This document shows, piece by piece, positions 49,520 through 57,414 of a stretch of 64,000 bases of DNA. Within the stretch, counting starts at the first letter, position 1, and the number at the start of each line of letters is the position of its first letter. The stretch lies in NCBI RefSeq assembly GCF_000814905.1, contig NZ_JXAG01000037.1, positions 20,479 through 84,478 of the forward strand, read 5' to 3'. Source of the stretch: Enterobacter sp. Bisph1. GTDB lineage: Bacteria; Pseudomonadota; Gammaproteobacteria; Enterobacterales; Enterobacteriaceae. The position numbers were made by a program, and so were the translations under genes. The notes under the pieces were generated by a model. It made no database searches. It saw nothing but the letters and a program-made list of their open reading frames with translations, and was not told the origin of the DNA.

Positions 49520-49988
49520 GCTTGCAGGCTTTGAGCTTTCGCCACACGGCGCGGTGCAGACGGCTTTTATCTCCGTTGCGGCAAACGAGATGCACGATCT
49601 GCCGTTTCTTCATCCCGCCATGCCGGTATACGTCACGCCATTTACCCTGTTTGAAGGGCAGTGGCTCGGCTGCGTACTGACGCCCTGGATGCTGAGCCTG
49701 CAAATCTATCCGGGGCCGCAGCAGTGCTGGCCGCGGCGGCGAGTGGGAGAACGGCTGGGGCTACAACTGCCCTATGGTGAAATCGCCTTTACCATCGGCG
49801 AATTGCCGTCGCTGGGGCAATACTTAAGCTGTTCGCTAATGTCACCTGTCGATCGCGGGTTAACTGCCGACGCGGCGCTGGCGCTGGCCAATAACTGCCT
49901 GAAAATGGCACTCTCTCTGCCAGTGGCAGATGCGGCGATAAGCCGCCGTGGCCTGCTGCAGGGGGTGAGGAGCCGTCTGCATGCATGA
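49509..49988 (+). CDS. hybE: Hydrogenase-2 chaperone HybE
   Basis: 159-aa cytoplasmic chaperone of the HupJ/HybE family. It holds the HybO precursor until cofactor assembly is finished, preventing premature Tat export. Family segments FLHPAMPVYVTPFTLFEGQWLGCVLTPWMLSL (about 37-67) and YGEIAFTIGELPSLGQYLSCSLMSP are present. It overlaps hybD by 11 bases and hybF by 8 bases. Confidence 0.94.
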   Translation: MQNELAGFELSPHGAVQTAFISVAANEMHDLPFLHPAMPVYVTPFTLFEGQWLGCVLTPWMLSLQIYPGPQQCWPRRRVGERLGLQLPYGEIAFTIGELPSLGQYLSCSLMSPVDRGLTADAALALANNCLKMALSLPVADAAISRRGLLQGVRSRLHA

Positions 49989-50319
49989 ATTATCCCTGTG
50001 CCTGAACGCGGTGGAGATTATTGAACAGCAGGCGCGGAAAAATGGCGCGCAGCGCGTGACCGGCGTGTGGCTCGAAGTGGGCGCGCTGGCGTGCGTGGAA
50101 GAGAGCGCGCTGCGTTTTGGTTTTTCCATCGCCTGCCGTGAAACGCTGGCACAGGATTGCGAGCTGCACATTATCCATAAGCCGGCGCAGGCCTGGTGCT
50201 GGACCTGTAGCCAGGCGGTAGCAGCCGAGCGCTATGACGAGTGCCCGCTGTGCCACTGCCCGACGCTGCATATCGCGCAGAACGAAGGCGTGCAGGTTAA
50301 AAGTATCGAAGTGGAGTAA
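49981..50319 (+). CDS. hybF: Nickel-insertion accessory protein HybF (HypA family)
   Basis: 112-aa HypA-type metallochaperone delivering nickel to hydrogenase large subunits. Nickel-site MHEL at the N terminus (His2). The structural zinc ribbon is CWTCSQAV...CPLCHCP near residues 73-95. It overlaps the hybE end. Confidence 0.96.
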   Translation: MHELSLCLNAVEIIEQQARKNGAQRVTGVWLEVGALACVEESALRFGFSIACRETLAQDCELHIIHKPAQAWCWTCSQAVAAERYDECPLCHCPTLHIAQNEGVQVKSIEVE

Positions 50320-50326
50320 CGCGACA

Positions 50327-50581
50327 ATGTGTATAGGCGTACCGGGTCAGGTGGTGGCCGTCGGCGAAGATTTTCATCAACTGGCGCAGGTAGATGTGTG
50401 CGGTGTGCGCCGCGATGTCAATATTGCCCTGGTGTGTGAGGATTCCCCCCGTGAACTATTAGGTCAGTGGGTGCTGGTGCATGTTGGTTTCGCCATGAGC
50501 GTGATTGATGAACAGGAAGCGCTGGCAACCCTCGAAGCCCTGCGCAATATGGAAATCGATGAGTTTGCGCCTCACAGATGA
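50327..50581 (+). CDS. hybG: Hydrogenase maturation factor HybG (HypC family)
   Basis: 84-aa HypC-type chaperone carrying the Fe(CN)2CO unit to pre-HybC with HypD. The essential N-terminal [10 protein letters not shown] with Cys2 is present, as is [21 protein letters not shown] at 50327 is 7 bp after hybF. It is the last gene of the operon. Its 3' end overlaps the convergent DeoR-type gene by 10 bp, so the intergenic terminator seen elsewhere is absent here. Confidence 0.95.
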   Translation: MCIGVPGQVVAVGEDFHQLAQVDVCGVRRDVNIALVCEDSPRELLGQWVLVHVGFAMSVIDEQEALATLEALRNMEIDEFAPHR

Positions 50582-51294
50582 GGCGCAGCAATTTTCGCAT
50601 CCGTCACCATTTGCGTGACCTGCGACAGGTTGCCCATCTTCGCCTCGCTGGCGCGATAAAATTTACTCCGGTCTATCAATAACAGTGATTGCTGGGCGCG
50701 GCGCAGCAACTGCGCTTTAAACGCGGCATTGTGGCGCGTTGAATCCCACATATCGCCGTGGGCGTCCACCCCTTCCACCGAGAAGATAAACAGATCGATC
50801 TCCAGCGTCTTGAGCAGGCTGACCAGCGCCGGGTTCACGTAGCAACGTTCCGTGCGCGCCAGACGGCCGCCCGTGCAGATAAGCTCAATATTTTCCCGCC
50901 GCGCCATCTCCTGACACACCGGTAAACTGTTGGTAATAACCGTCAGCGGGATATCCGGCAGCTGTCGTGCGAGATGAAAGCAGGTGGAGCTGGCATCCAG
51001 CGCCAGCGTCATTCCCGGTTCTATCCAGTTCAGGGCGTGGCGGGCAATATCGGCTTTATCGGCATAATGGCTTTTCAGCCGGGTGCGAAACGGCTCACCG
51101 CCGTCATGCAAGGTTGAGTGCAGCGTACGCGCCCGTCCGTGGCGACGAACAATTTTGCCTTCCGTTTGCAGCAGCTTCAGGTCGCGACGAATGGTTTCGA
51201 TGCTAACGCCCAACTGTAGCGCCAGCGCCTGGGTGGTAATGCTTTCCTCGCGGGCAAGGAGCTGCAAAATCGTTTGCTGGCGCGCGCGCTTCAT
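50572..51294 (-). CDS. DeoR-family transcriptional regulator, FucR-like
   Basis: 240 aa. The N-terminal DeoR helix-turn-helix is [37 protein letters not shown] (about 19-55), and the C-terminal sugar-phosphate-sensing domain has [17 protein letters not shown] and the DLFIFSVEG and LLIDRSKF segments. It resembles E. coli FucR, the fuculose-1-phosphate-responsive activator, in overall sequence as I recall it. No fucose gene lies in this window, so the target may be remote. Tail-to-tail overlap with hybG. Divergent promoter region with yghU direction not shared. Confidence 0.88.
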   Translation of the reverse strand: MKRARQQTILQLLAREESITTQALALQLGVSIETIRRDLKLLQTEGKIVRRHGRARTLHSTLHDGGEPFRTRLKSHYADKADIARHALNWIEPGMTLALDASSTCFHLARQLPDIPLTVITNSLPVCQEMARRENIELICTGGRLARTERCYVNPALVSLLKTLEIDLFIFSVEGVDAHGDMWDSTRHNAAFKAQLLRRAQQSLLLIDRSKFYRASEAKMGNLSQVTQMVTDAKIAAPHL

Positions 51295-51513
51295 CGGCTT
51301 TCCTCATATTAAAACGTTGGCGAAATCGGCAACTTACCGCGCGCTGCGCTGTGGCTGCTGAAAGGCCAGCTTTTCAAAAAGTTGGTACGCGGAGAGTCAG
51401 TAAAAAGCATTCTTACCACGGATATCGGTTAAGTAAATATACTGGCTAAAAAAGAGCGCAAGCGCCGGGGAAGGGGGGAATAAACCGGGCGAAATAGCGC
51501 CCGGTTGGAAAAA

Positions 51514-52377
51514 TCAGGCGTTGCGTTTATCTTCCGTTTGCGTGTCGAAATCGCTGGCGTCGTGACGTTCGTGCAGCTGTTCGTGCGGCTCGCCAAAGGT
51601 GCGGTTTACCATACGACCACGTTTCACCGCCGGACGCTCGGCGATTGCTTTCGCCCAGCGCTGGACGTGGGTATAGCTGTCGGCGTCCAGGAACTCCGCC
51701 GCGTTATAAACGTTGCCGAGCACCACATTGCCATACCATGGCCAAATTGCCATATCAGCAATGGTGTACTCATCCCCGACGACAAAGGTCTGCTTCGCCA
51801 GCTGTTTATTCAGCACATCAAGCTGACGTTTCGCTTCCATGGTAAAGCGATTAATAGCGTACTCAATCTTCACCGGCGCGTAGTTATAAAAGTGACCAAA
51901 ACCGCCGCCGAGGAACGGGGCAGCACCCTGCAGCCAGAACAGCCAGTTCAGCGTTTCGGTGCGTTTGGCCGGATCTTTTGGCAGGAAGTGGCCAAATTTT
52001 TCTGCCAGATAGAGCAGGATAGCGCCGGATTCAAACACCCGCGTTGGCGGCGTGGTGCTGTGGTCGCGCAGCGCCGGGATTTTCGAGTTCGGGTTAACAT
52101 CCACAAACCCGCTGGAGAACTGATCGCCTTCACCAATGCGAATCAGCCAGGCGTCATACTCTGCCGCGCTGACGCCTTTCGCCAGCAGCTCTTCCAGCAT
52201 AATGGTCACTTTCTGGCCGTTGGGCGTGCCGAGGGAGTAAAGCTGTAACGGGTGTTTACCCACCGGCAATTCTTGCTCATGGGTGGCACCGGAAACCGGG
52301 CGGTTGATATTCGCAAACGCGCCGCCGCCGGATTTATCCCACGTCCAGACTTTTGGGGGCTGATAGTTGTCTGACAT
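51514..52377 (-). CDS. yghU: Glutathione transferase-like disulfide-bond oxidoreductase YghU
   Basis: 287 aa, nu-class GST; the E. coli enzyme binds two glutathiones and has disulfide reductase and peroxidase activity. An N-terminal extension (SGGGAFANINRPVSGATHEQEL) precedes the thioredoxin fold (LQLYSLGTPNGQKVTIMLEEL, about 46-66) and the helical domain with IADMAIWPWYGN. Next to hybG in E. coli; here the FucR-like gene lies between them. Confidence 0.94.
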   Translation of the reverse strand: MSDNYQPPKVWTWDKSGGGAFANINRPVSGATHEQELPVGKHPLQLYSLGTPNGQKVTIMLEELLAKGVSAAEYDAWLIRIGEGDQFSSGFVDVNPNSKIPALRDHSTTPPTRVFESGAILLYLAEKFGHFLPKDPAKRTETLNWLFWLQGAAPFLGGGFGHFYNYAPVKIEYAINRFTMEAKRQLDVLNKQLAKQTFVVGDEYTIADMAIWPWYGNVVLGNVYNAAEFLDADSYTHVQRWAKAIAERPAVKRGRMVNRTFGEPHEQLHERHDASDFDTQTEDKRNA

Positions 52378-52442
52378 TTTGGCCTGCCTTCTGTTAATGG
52401 ATTGAAGAGGGAAAACAACCTAAAAAGCAGTGTAGCACTGGC

Positions 52443-53000
52443 TTAAGCGAGGATACGCTGCGCCCACACGCTGATATCGTCGCCGCTACCGAGATCCAGT
52501 TGCACCAGCCCGTTAACCATAAAAGTGGGCGAAACATGAATGCCGTTCTGGCGCGCATATTTGCAGTGCCATTTGATTTCCGCCTGCAGTTCCGGGCGCG
52601 CAAACGCCTCGGCCAGTTGCACACCGCTGTAGCGTTCGATGCGTTCAATAATCTGCTGCGGCGTGGTGTCCATATTCGGGCCGCTGCAATGGTCGGTAAA
52701 TTCAAACTCTTCGCGATGATCGGCAACCGCCCGCAGCACTTTATGGGCGGCATTTCGCCCGTCTGCCAGCGTCGACGCCGCCAAAATGCAGCGTACAATC
52801 ACACCGGAAAAGAGATGCCAGGGCTGCGATTGCAGACGGATCTTCACGGTCACATTCTCTTCGCCAACCTCTTCAAGCAGCGCGTCCAGTTTGTTAAAGG
52901 CGCGAACGGAGAAAGGGCAGGTTGGCTCGATAAAAACTTCAAAGGTACGCGGGCCGTGGCCCCAGGTGAGCGGGGCGGCGCGAAGCGGTTGTTGGCTCAT
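52443..53000 (-). CDS. DsbA/thioredoxin-fold protein
   Basis: 185 aa, no signal peptide, so cytoplasmic. FIEPTCPFSVRAFNKL (about 23-38) has one N-terminal cysteine in the CxxS position expected of a DsbA-like active site, and ARQNGIHVSPTFMVNGLVQLDLGSGDD carries the cis-proline strand. A second active-site cysteine is lacking, so a classic dithiol mechanism is unlikely; a glutathione-linked or monothiol role is inferred. It is 65 bp upstream of yghU on the same strand and could be co-transcribed with it. Confidence 0.85.
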   Translation of the reverse strand: MSQQPLRAAPLTWGHGPRTFEVFIEPTCPFSVRAFNKLDALLEEVGEENVTVKIRLQSQPWHLFSGVIVRCILAASTLADGRNAAHKVLRAVADHREEFEFTDHCSGPNMDTTPQQIIERIERYSGVQLAEAFARPELQAEIKWHCKYARQNGIHVSPTFMVNGLVQLDLGSGDDISVWAQRILA

Positions 53001-53344
53001 TTTTACTCCTGATATTTTATATTTTGTTCGACTTCATAGCGTAGCAGCATGCCGCAGCCAGGGGAAAGGCGCTTTGCCAGCGATGCGGTTAAGTGAAACA
53101 CAGCGCCAACATATTGCCTCGCCGTGGGCGAAAATTTTGCGCCGCGTGAGGGGTTTGCTGAATATTTCACATGTTAATTTTTGGTGAAATAAATGGCGCG
53201 ACGTTCAGTGATTAATTAAATGCGCTGACTTAAATTATATTTTTCCATATGGCGCTGATTTAACTAAAATTGCCGCATTATTATTGAATGGTTTCTTATT
53301 TTAATTTCGTTTGTAAATCTTCGGCGTTGAGTGTTATTTGTTAT
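53001..53344. other. AT-rich spacer upstream of the 53448 gene
   Basis: No gene is visible. Contains scattered TTAA-rich stretches and the divergent promoters. No clear hairpin. Confidence 0.5.
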
Positions 53345-53371
53345 TAATATGTTTCAGGCACCTGTCGATAA
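53345..53371 (+). promoter_or_regulatory. Candidate sigma-28 promoter upstream of the 53448 gene
   Basis: TAAT at 53345-53348, exactly 15 bp, then GTCGATAA at 53364-53371. That is 3 of 4 and 7 of 8 matches to TAAA-N15-GCCGATAA. Pattern match only, in an AT-rich spacer where chance matches are more likely. Confidence 0.45.
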
Positions 53372-53447
53372 TCGTTATGAGGATCTTTTTACGGCTCAGG
53401 CAGGCGTCATTTAGCTAATTATCTGGTCATGAAACGTGGAGATAATG

Positions 53448-53924
53448 ATGCAGGAGATTCAGGCAATTCAGGCAAGTTCGCAGCTTGCCCCTACACACGA
53501 AAACAGCAGCCCTAAATCCGCCATCCTGAAAGAAGAGGGCACGGCAAACACGGCAGCACACGACGAGAGCACCCGGGTTACGCTCTCGGCGCGAGCAGAA
53601 AAACATAAACACAGTAATGCTTTAAAAGCCGAACAACAGGTTGAAGAGAAGAAAAAGCTGGAAAATCATGAGATTGATTATTCGCTGGCAATGACCGGTA
53701 TTCCGCAGTTTGGTGGTCGGCTGGTAACCATCGTCAAATATCCTGACGGCAGAACGGAAATGGTAGATGCTTTTTCGGGTAAGAAAGTGACCCCGCAAGC
53801 GTTAGCCACCGCCCAGCTGGAGAAACAGCGCAGCGCAGCGGAACAACAAACGCTCGACGCCAAAGCCCAGACGCAGGCAACGCCGTTAACCGCTGGTGAA
53901 TCTGCACCTACGGATATGCAATAA
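53448..53924 (+). CDS. Unrecognised protein, 158 aa, possible flagellar-regulon member
   Basis: No family recognised. Highly polar with no cysteine, signal peptide or membrane segment. Residues 1-75 look disordered and carry RVTLSARAEKHKHSN. A compact middle (IPQFGGRLVTIVKYPDGRTEMVDAFSGKKVTP) looks like a beta-rich mini-domain, and the C terminus is Ala/Gln/Thr-rich. ATG at 53448 is 6 bases after ggag; ATG at 53445 and GTG at 53436 are also in frame. A sigma-28-like promoter lies upstream, which is the only functional hint. Confidence 0.75.
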   Translation: MQEIQAIQASSQLAPTHENSSPKSAILKEEGTANTAAHDESTRVTLSARAEKHKHSNALKAEQQVEEKKKLENHEIDYSLAMTGIPQFGGRLVTIVKYPDGRTEMVDAFSGKKVTPQALATAQLEKQRSAAEQQTLDAKAQTQATPLTAGESAPTDMQ

Positions 53925-53964
53925 ACTTCTTTAATAAATCCTGTTTTATTTTAGGGATATTAAA

Positions 53965-54060
53965 ATGGATGCAACGCCTCGTCTCAGGCAAGCCAATGTT
54001 TATAGTAAGCAGGCATTGGTTGGATATATTTTATATCTGAGTTTATGTGCCAGTAATTAG
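53965..54060 (+). CDS. Possible 31-aa small protein
   Basis: ATG at 53965 preceded by tttaggga at good spacing; 31 codons (MDATPRLRQANVYSKQALVG followed by a hydrophobic YILYLSLCAS). It is 40 bp after the 53448 gene and could be co-transcribed. There is only the ribosome binding site and a short hydrophobic end in its favour. Confidence 0.3.
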   Translation: MDATPRLRQANVYSKQALVGYILYLSLCASN

Positions 54061-54205
54061 ATGGCGGCATCCATTATTATTTGGCTTAAGGAAATAAATA
54101 GTCGCGACAGTTTCAGTTAAATTTATACTGAGGATAGCGGCTTTTTTGCGTTTGCGTCAGGTCATAAAAGAATATTGCCGCCTGCATAACAGGCGGCGAG
54201 GTTAT

Positions 54206-56395
54206 TTAAAATAAAAGTGAGTAATTAACCCCGAAAGTACGACCGCGGCCTTTATAGGTATATAAATCTGCCGCGCCGTAAGTCGGGCTGTACAGCCCCG
54301 GCGCGCGCTGGCCCCAGGCGGTGGTGTAATCTTTGTCCAGCAGGTTCTCAACGCTAAAACTGAGTTTACCGACCGGCAGCAGGTAACTGCCGAGCAGATC
54401 TACGGTGTTATAGCCGTCGATATGCTTGCCATTGGCGTCCGAAAGATCAAATGTCTGGGTGCTTTGCAGACGCAGCGTCCAGTCGCCCGGCGCCCAGTTA
54501 ATCCACGCGCTCATCTTCGACGGGCTGGCGCTGTCTACCGTCAGTTTCTGCCATTTTCCGTCGACGCGGGTCTGTGACTTGATGGCATTGAAATTCGCGC
54601 CGGTGCTCCATTCGCTATCGGTGAAGAAGTAATCCACCTGTCCTTCAATACCGTAAATACGACGCTTGTCGTCTTCAATATTGATGGTCATATCGCTTTT
54701 GTTAATGTTGATGGTTTTATCAGACAGCGAATAATAGGCCGCGATCTGCGTACGCACACTGTCGCCGGTGTAGCGCCAGCCCAGTTCGTAGGCATCCACT
54801 TTTATGCCGTCGAGGGTTGAATCGTTGACGTTTACGCTGTTAAGCAGACGGTAGTGGCCGTTGACCAACTGATAGGTTCCGGCACCGTAGTATTTCGCCA
54901 GATCGGGGATTTCAAAGCCCTGGGAGTAGTTAAACCACAGCTGCTGCCGCTCGCTCAGATGGCCCAGGATTCCGGCGTTAAACAGCAGATTGTTGTAATC
55001 CGTTTTGCCGCCGGGTACTGCGTCCGCCGATGTGGCTTTGCCGGTCGCGATAGCCTGCTGCTGAGTGTAGCCAACAAAGTCGTCGACCCTGTTTTGCGTA
55101 TATTGATAGCGCACGCCGCCACTCAGGGTAATTGCCGCAATGTCATAGCTGCTTTGCAGGAACGGCGCGATATTGGTAATGCTGTAGCCGGGGTAGCGGC
55201 CCACGTTATAGGCGTTATCGAGCTTCATCCCGCCGCTGGCTGCGGCTTTGTTGAGATCGAAAAACTGCTGATTAGCATCGAAGTTTTCGTGTTCTGCATC
55301 GACGCCCCAGGTGAGGGTTAAGGCCTCCAGCGGTTTGCTGTTAAGGGTAAGCTTGCCGCCATAGAAATCGGTTTTTTGCTGCGAAGCACCAATCGACGTC
55401 ACCCTGCCGCCGGAGAGGGTCGGAAACGGGTAATAGGTCAGGCTCTCGTCACGATAGAAAATTTGCGCCAATAAGTCCTGCCCCCAGAGATCGCTGTTGG
55501 CGTACTGCAAATTAATAAGATGACGTTCGGTGCCAGGAATGCGGTCGGAATCCAGATTGCCTTTGTTCGAGGCGCTGGCATTACCGGTTACCGCAGCGAA
55601 ATTTTTGCCAAGGAAGAGCCCGTGATCGCCATCAGACTGGCTTTTGTAATACTGGGTGGTGAGCTGCAACTGCTGATGGTCGTCGATATTCAGCGTGCCG
55701 GTGCCCATCACATCCAGCCTGTCGGAATACTGTAATCCGGTTTGCGTGTTATCGATGATCGCTTCATTACCCTTGCCGTCATACCAGCCGCCATAACGCT
55801 GCCAGCCAACGGACAGACGACCTGAGGCCTTATCGTTCCCGCCGCCGACCGCCGCCGCAATATTTTCATCATGATCGTGATGGCTGTTGAACCCGCTCTT
55901 GGCGCCGCTCTGGAACTCAAGCTGGGTTTCCGGCTGGCCTTTTTTAGTGACGATATTGATTAAACCGCCGGTACTGCCGCCGCCGTACAGCGAAGTTGCG
56001 CCGGAGATCACTTCGATGCGCTCAATATTAAACGGATCGATAGCATCGAGCTGGCGGCTATCGCTGCGCGATGAATTCAGGCGCACGCCGTCGACCATCA
56101 CCATCATTGAGCGGCCGCGCAAATTCATCCCGTAATTGGTGCGTCCCTGGCTGCTGACGTCCATACCGGGGATAAGCTGCGCCAGTACCTCTTTTAACTC
56201 TTTGCCACCCTGAACCTGTTGCTCAATTTCCGCCTGCTCAATGACCCAGGTCGTTTGTGCCATATCCGTTACGCTGCGATGGGCGCGGCTGGCGGATACG
56301 GTTAACGTCTCTTCCCCTTGACCCTCAGCGCTGGCCTGTGCAGTAAACATCATCAATAAACACGGTTTTAACGCCCAAAGATAACGAGATTTCAT
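54206..56395 (-). CDS. iutA: TonB-dependent ferric aerobactin receptor, IutA-type
   Basis: 729-aa outer-membrane receptor. The signal peptide ends ASA (about 23). A TonB-box-like EETLTVSA follows, then the plug domain (GGKELKEVLAQLIPGMDVSSQGRTNYGMNLRGR, VISGATSLYGGGSTGGLINIVTKKG) and a 22-strand barrel ending YKGRGRTFGVNYSLLF with a terminal aromatic. Its closest match in my recall is E. coli IutA over the full length, so the siderophore is probably aerobactin or a related citrate-hydroxamate. No iucABCD genes flank it here, so it would be a piracy receptor in this locus. A Fur-like box lies upstream. Confidence 0.88.
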   Translation of the reverse strand: MKSRYLWALKPCLLMMFTAQASAEGQGEETLTVSASRAHRSVTDMAQTTWVIEQAEIEQQVQGGKELKEVLAQLIPGMDVSSQGRTNYGMNLRGRSMMVMVDGVRLNSSRSDSRQLDAIDPFNIERIEVISGATSLYGGGSTGGLINIVTKKGQPETQLEFQSGAKSGFNSHHDHDENIAAAVGGGNDKASGRLSVGWQRYGGWYDGKGNEAIIDNTQTGLQYSDRLDVMGTGTLNIDDHQQLQLTTQYYKSQSDGDHGLFLGKNFAAVTGNASASNKGNLDSDRIPGTERHLINLQYANSDLWGQDLLAQIFYRDESLTYYPFPTLSGGRVTSIGASQQKTDFYGGKLTLNSKPLEALTLTWGVDAEHENFDANQQFFDLNKAAASGGMKLDNAYNVGRYPGYSITNIAPFLQSSYDIAAITLSGGVRYQYTQNRVDDFVGYTQQQAIATGKATSADAVPGGKTDYNNLLFNAGILGHLSERQQLWFNYSQGFEIPDLAKYYGAGTYQLVNGHYRLLNSVNVNDSTLDGIKVDAYELGWRYTGDSVRTQIAAYYSLSDKTININKSDMTINIEDDKRRIYGIEGQVDYFFTDSEWSTGANFNAIKSQTRVDGKWQKLTVDSASPSKMSAWINWAPGDWTLRLQSTQTFDLSDANGKHIDGYNTVDLLGSYLLPVGKLSFSVENLLDKDYTTAWGQRAPGLYSPTYGAADLYTYKGRGRTFGVNYSLLF

Positions 56396-56471
56396 TGTTA
56401 TGGTGATCCTGATTTAGCCGAGATACTGCGGCGTCGCTTCGCCTGCGCCGCGAGTGAAGTCACTAGCTATT

Positions 56472-56490
56472 GATAGTGATTATCAAGATG
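56472..56490 (-). promoter_or_regulatory. Candidate Fur box upstream of iutA
   Basis: gatagtgattatcaagatg matches the 19-bp Fur consensus at 14 positions by my count. It lies about 75-95 bp upstream of the iutA start. Confidence 0.65.
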
Positions 56491-56671
56491 ATATGAATAA
56501 TCGTTTCCAAGTAAACGCTTTGTGTAAAAAATAATTACTGCAACCTTATGATTTACAGGGTTTTAAATGTCTGGTGGCAGAGGTGTAGAGAGGAACGTGT
56601 AAGGCTTTCGCCCGGCTTCCAGCGGAAGCGGAGCGTGCAAGGATGGGGTGCCAGCAGAGGGGAGAGGATAT

Positions 56672-56899
56672 TTAACGCTTCGTTTTGATGTGCTTTTCTT
56701 TGAACGCGGCGATGGCGAGATTGATGTTATCTGTGGCGATGGTATCCATCTTTTGGCCCTCAAAAAACACCTCATAACCCTCGGCAACATATTTAAAGGT
56801 AAAAATCTTACCCTGAAAACGTACGCGCTTTTCTTTTACCGATAATCCCCTGCTGCGCATAGCCACTTTGGCCATGGTATCTATCTGTTTATTTTTCAT
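56672..56899 (-). CDS. Unrecognised small basic protein, 75 aa
   Basis: No family recognised. Lys/Arg-rich (KEKRVRFQGKIFTFKYVAEGYEVFFEGQKMDTIATDN) with a likely small beta fold and a C-terminal helix (NLAIAAFKEKHIKTKR). No signal peptide. A caggtaag site lies about 14 bases upstream of ATG 56899; a second in-frame ATG at 56875 is possible. The iutA gene lies downstream on the same strand after 177 bp plus its promoter. Confidence 0.55.
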   Translation of the reverse strand: MKNKQIDTMAKVAMRSRGLSVKEKRVRFQGKIFTFKYVAEGYEVFFEGQKMDTIATDNINLAIAAFKEKHIKTKR

Positions 56900-57241
56900 A
56901 ATTTTTTGTCTTACCTGTGCAGGCTGTTTTGCGATGCGTGATATTTAATCCACGTAATCCGATGTTAATTTGTTATCTGCCTAAAAGGAAGTGGCGGCGT
57001 GCAAATACATAAACCAGAGATTAGTTGAAATATTTGTGTGCGGTGAAGGTAAGCTTAATGTTTAGAATATCTTGCTGTGATTCTTCAACCATTAATTATT
57101 TTACGCAGTGCTGACGAAACGTTATTTCTGGCAAATTGTTTGATAATAATTTTGATTCTCATTTCTTGAAAGAGGGGATTAACGCTCCCGCGTTTACTGC
57201 AGGGCAAAAGTCTCACTTGCAATAATTTTGAATTGCGTCTC
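56900..57241. other. AT-rich spacer between the 75-aa gene and paeY
   Basis: About 340 bp without a convincing gene; composition is clearly lower in GC than flanking genes. It must hold both divergent promoters. Confidence 0.5.
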
Positions 57242-57282
57242 AAAACGAAGGTTTTTCATATGTAAAACTTCGTTTCGTTTTG
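57241..57282 (+). promoter_or_regulatory. Inverted-repeat operator candidate upstream of paeY-pemA
   Basis: acgaaggtttt and aaaacttcgt form an imperfect inverted repeat around ttcatatgta, extended by cgttttg matching the left caaaacg. KdgR operators are also A/T-ended palindromes upstream of pectin genes, but the match to AATGAAA-N5-TTTCATT is only partial. The regulator is unproven. Confidence 0.4.
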
Positions 57283-57414
57283 TATCACCATAACAATGCA
57301 CGCTTTTTGTAGATTGTGATGCCTTTGGTCATCGCGCTTAGTAGTTATTTTCCAGAAACAGAAACTTTCAACCTGGTGCAGCCTGCCGGGAAAACCTGTT
57401 TCAGGAGAATAATA

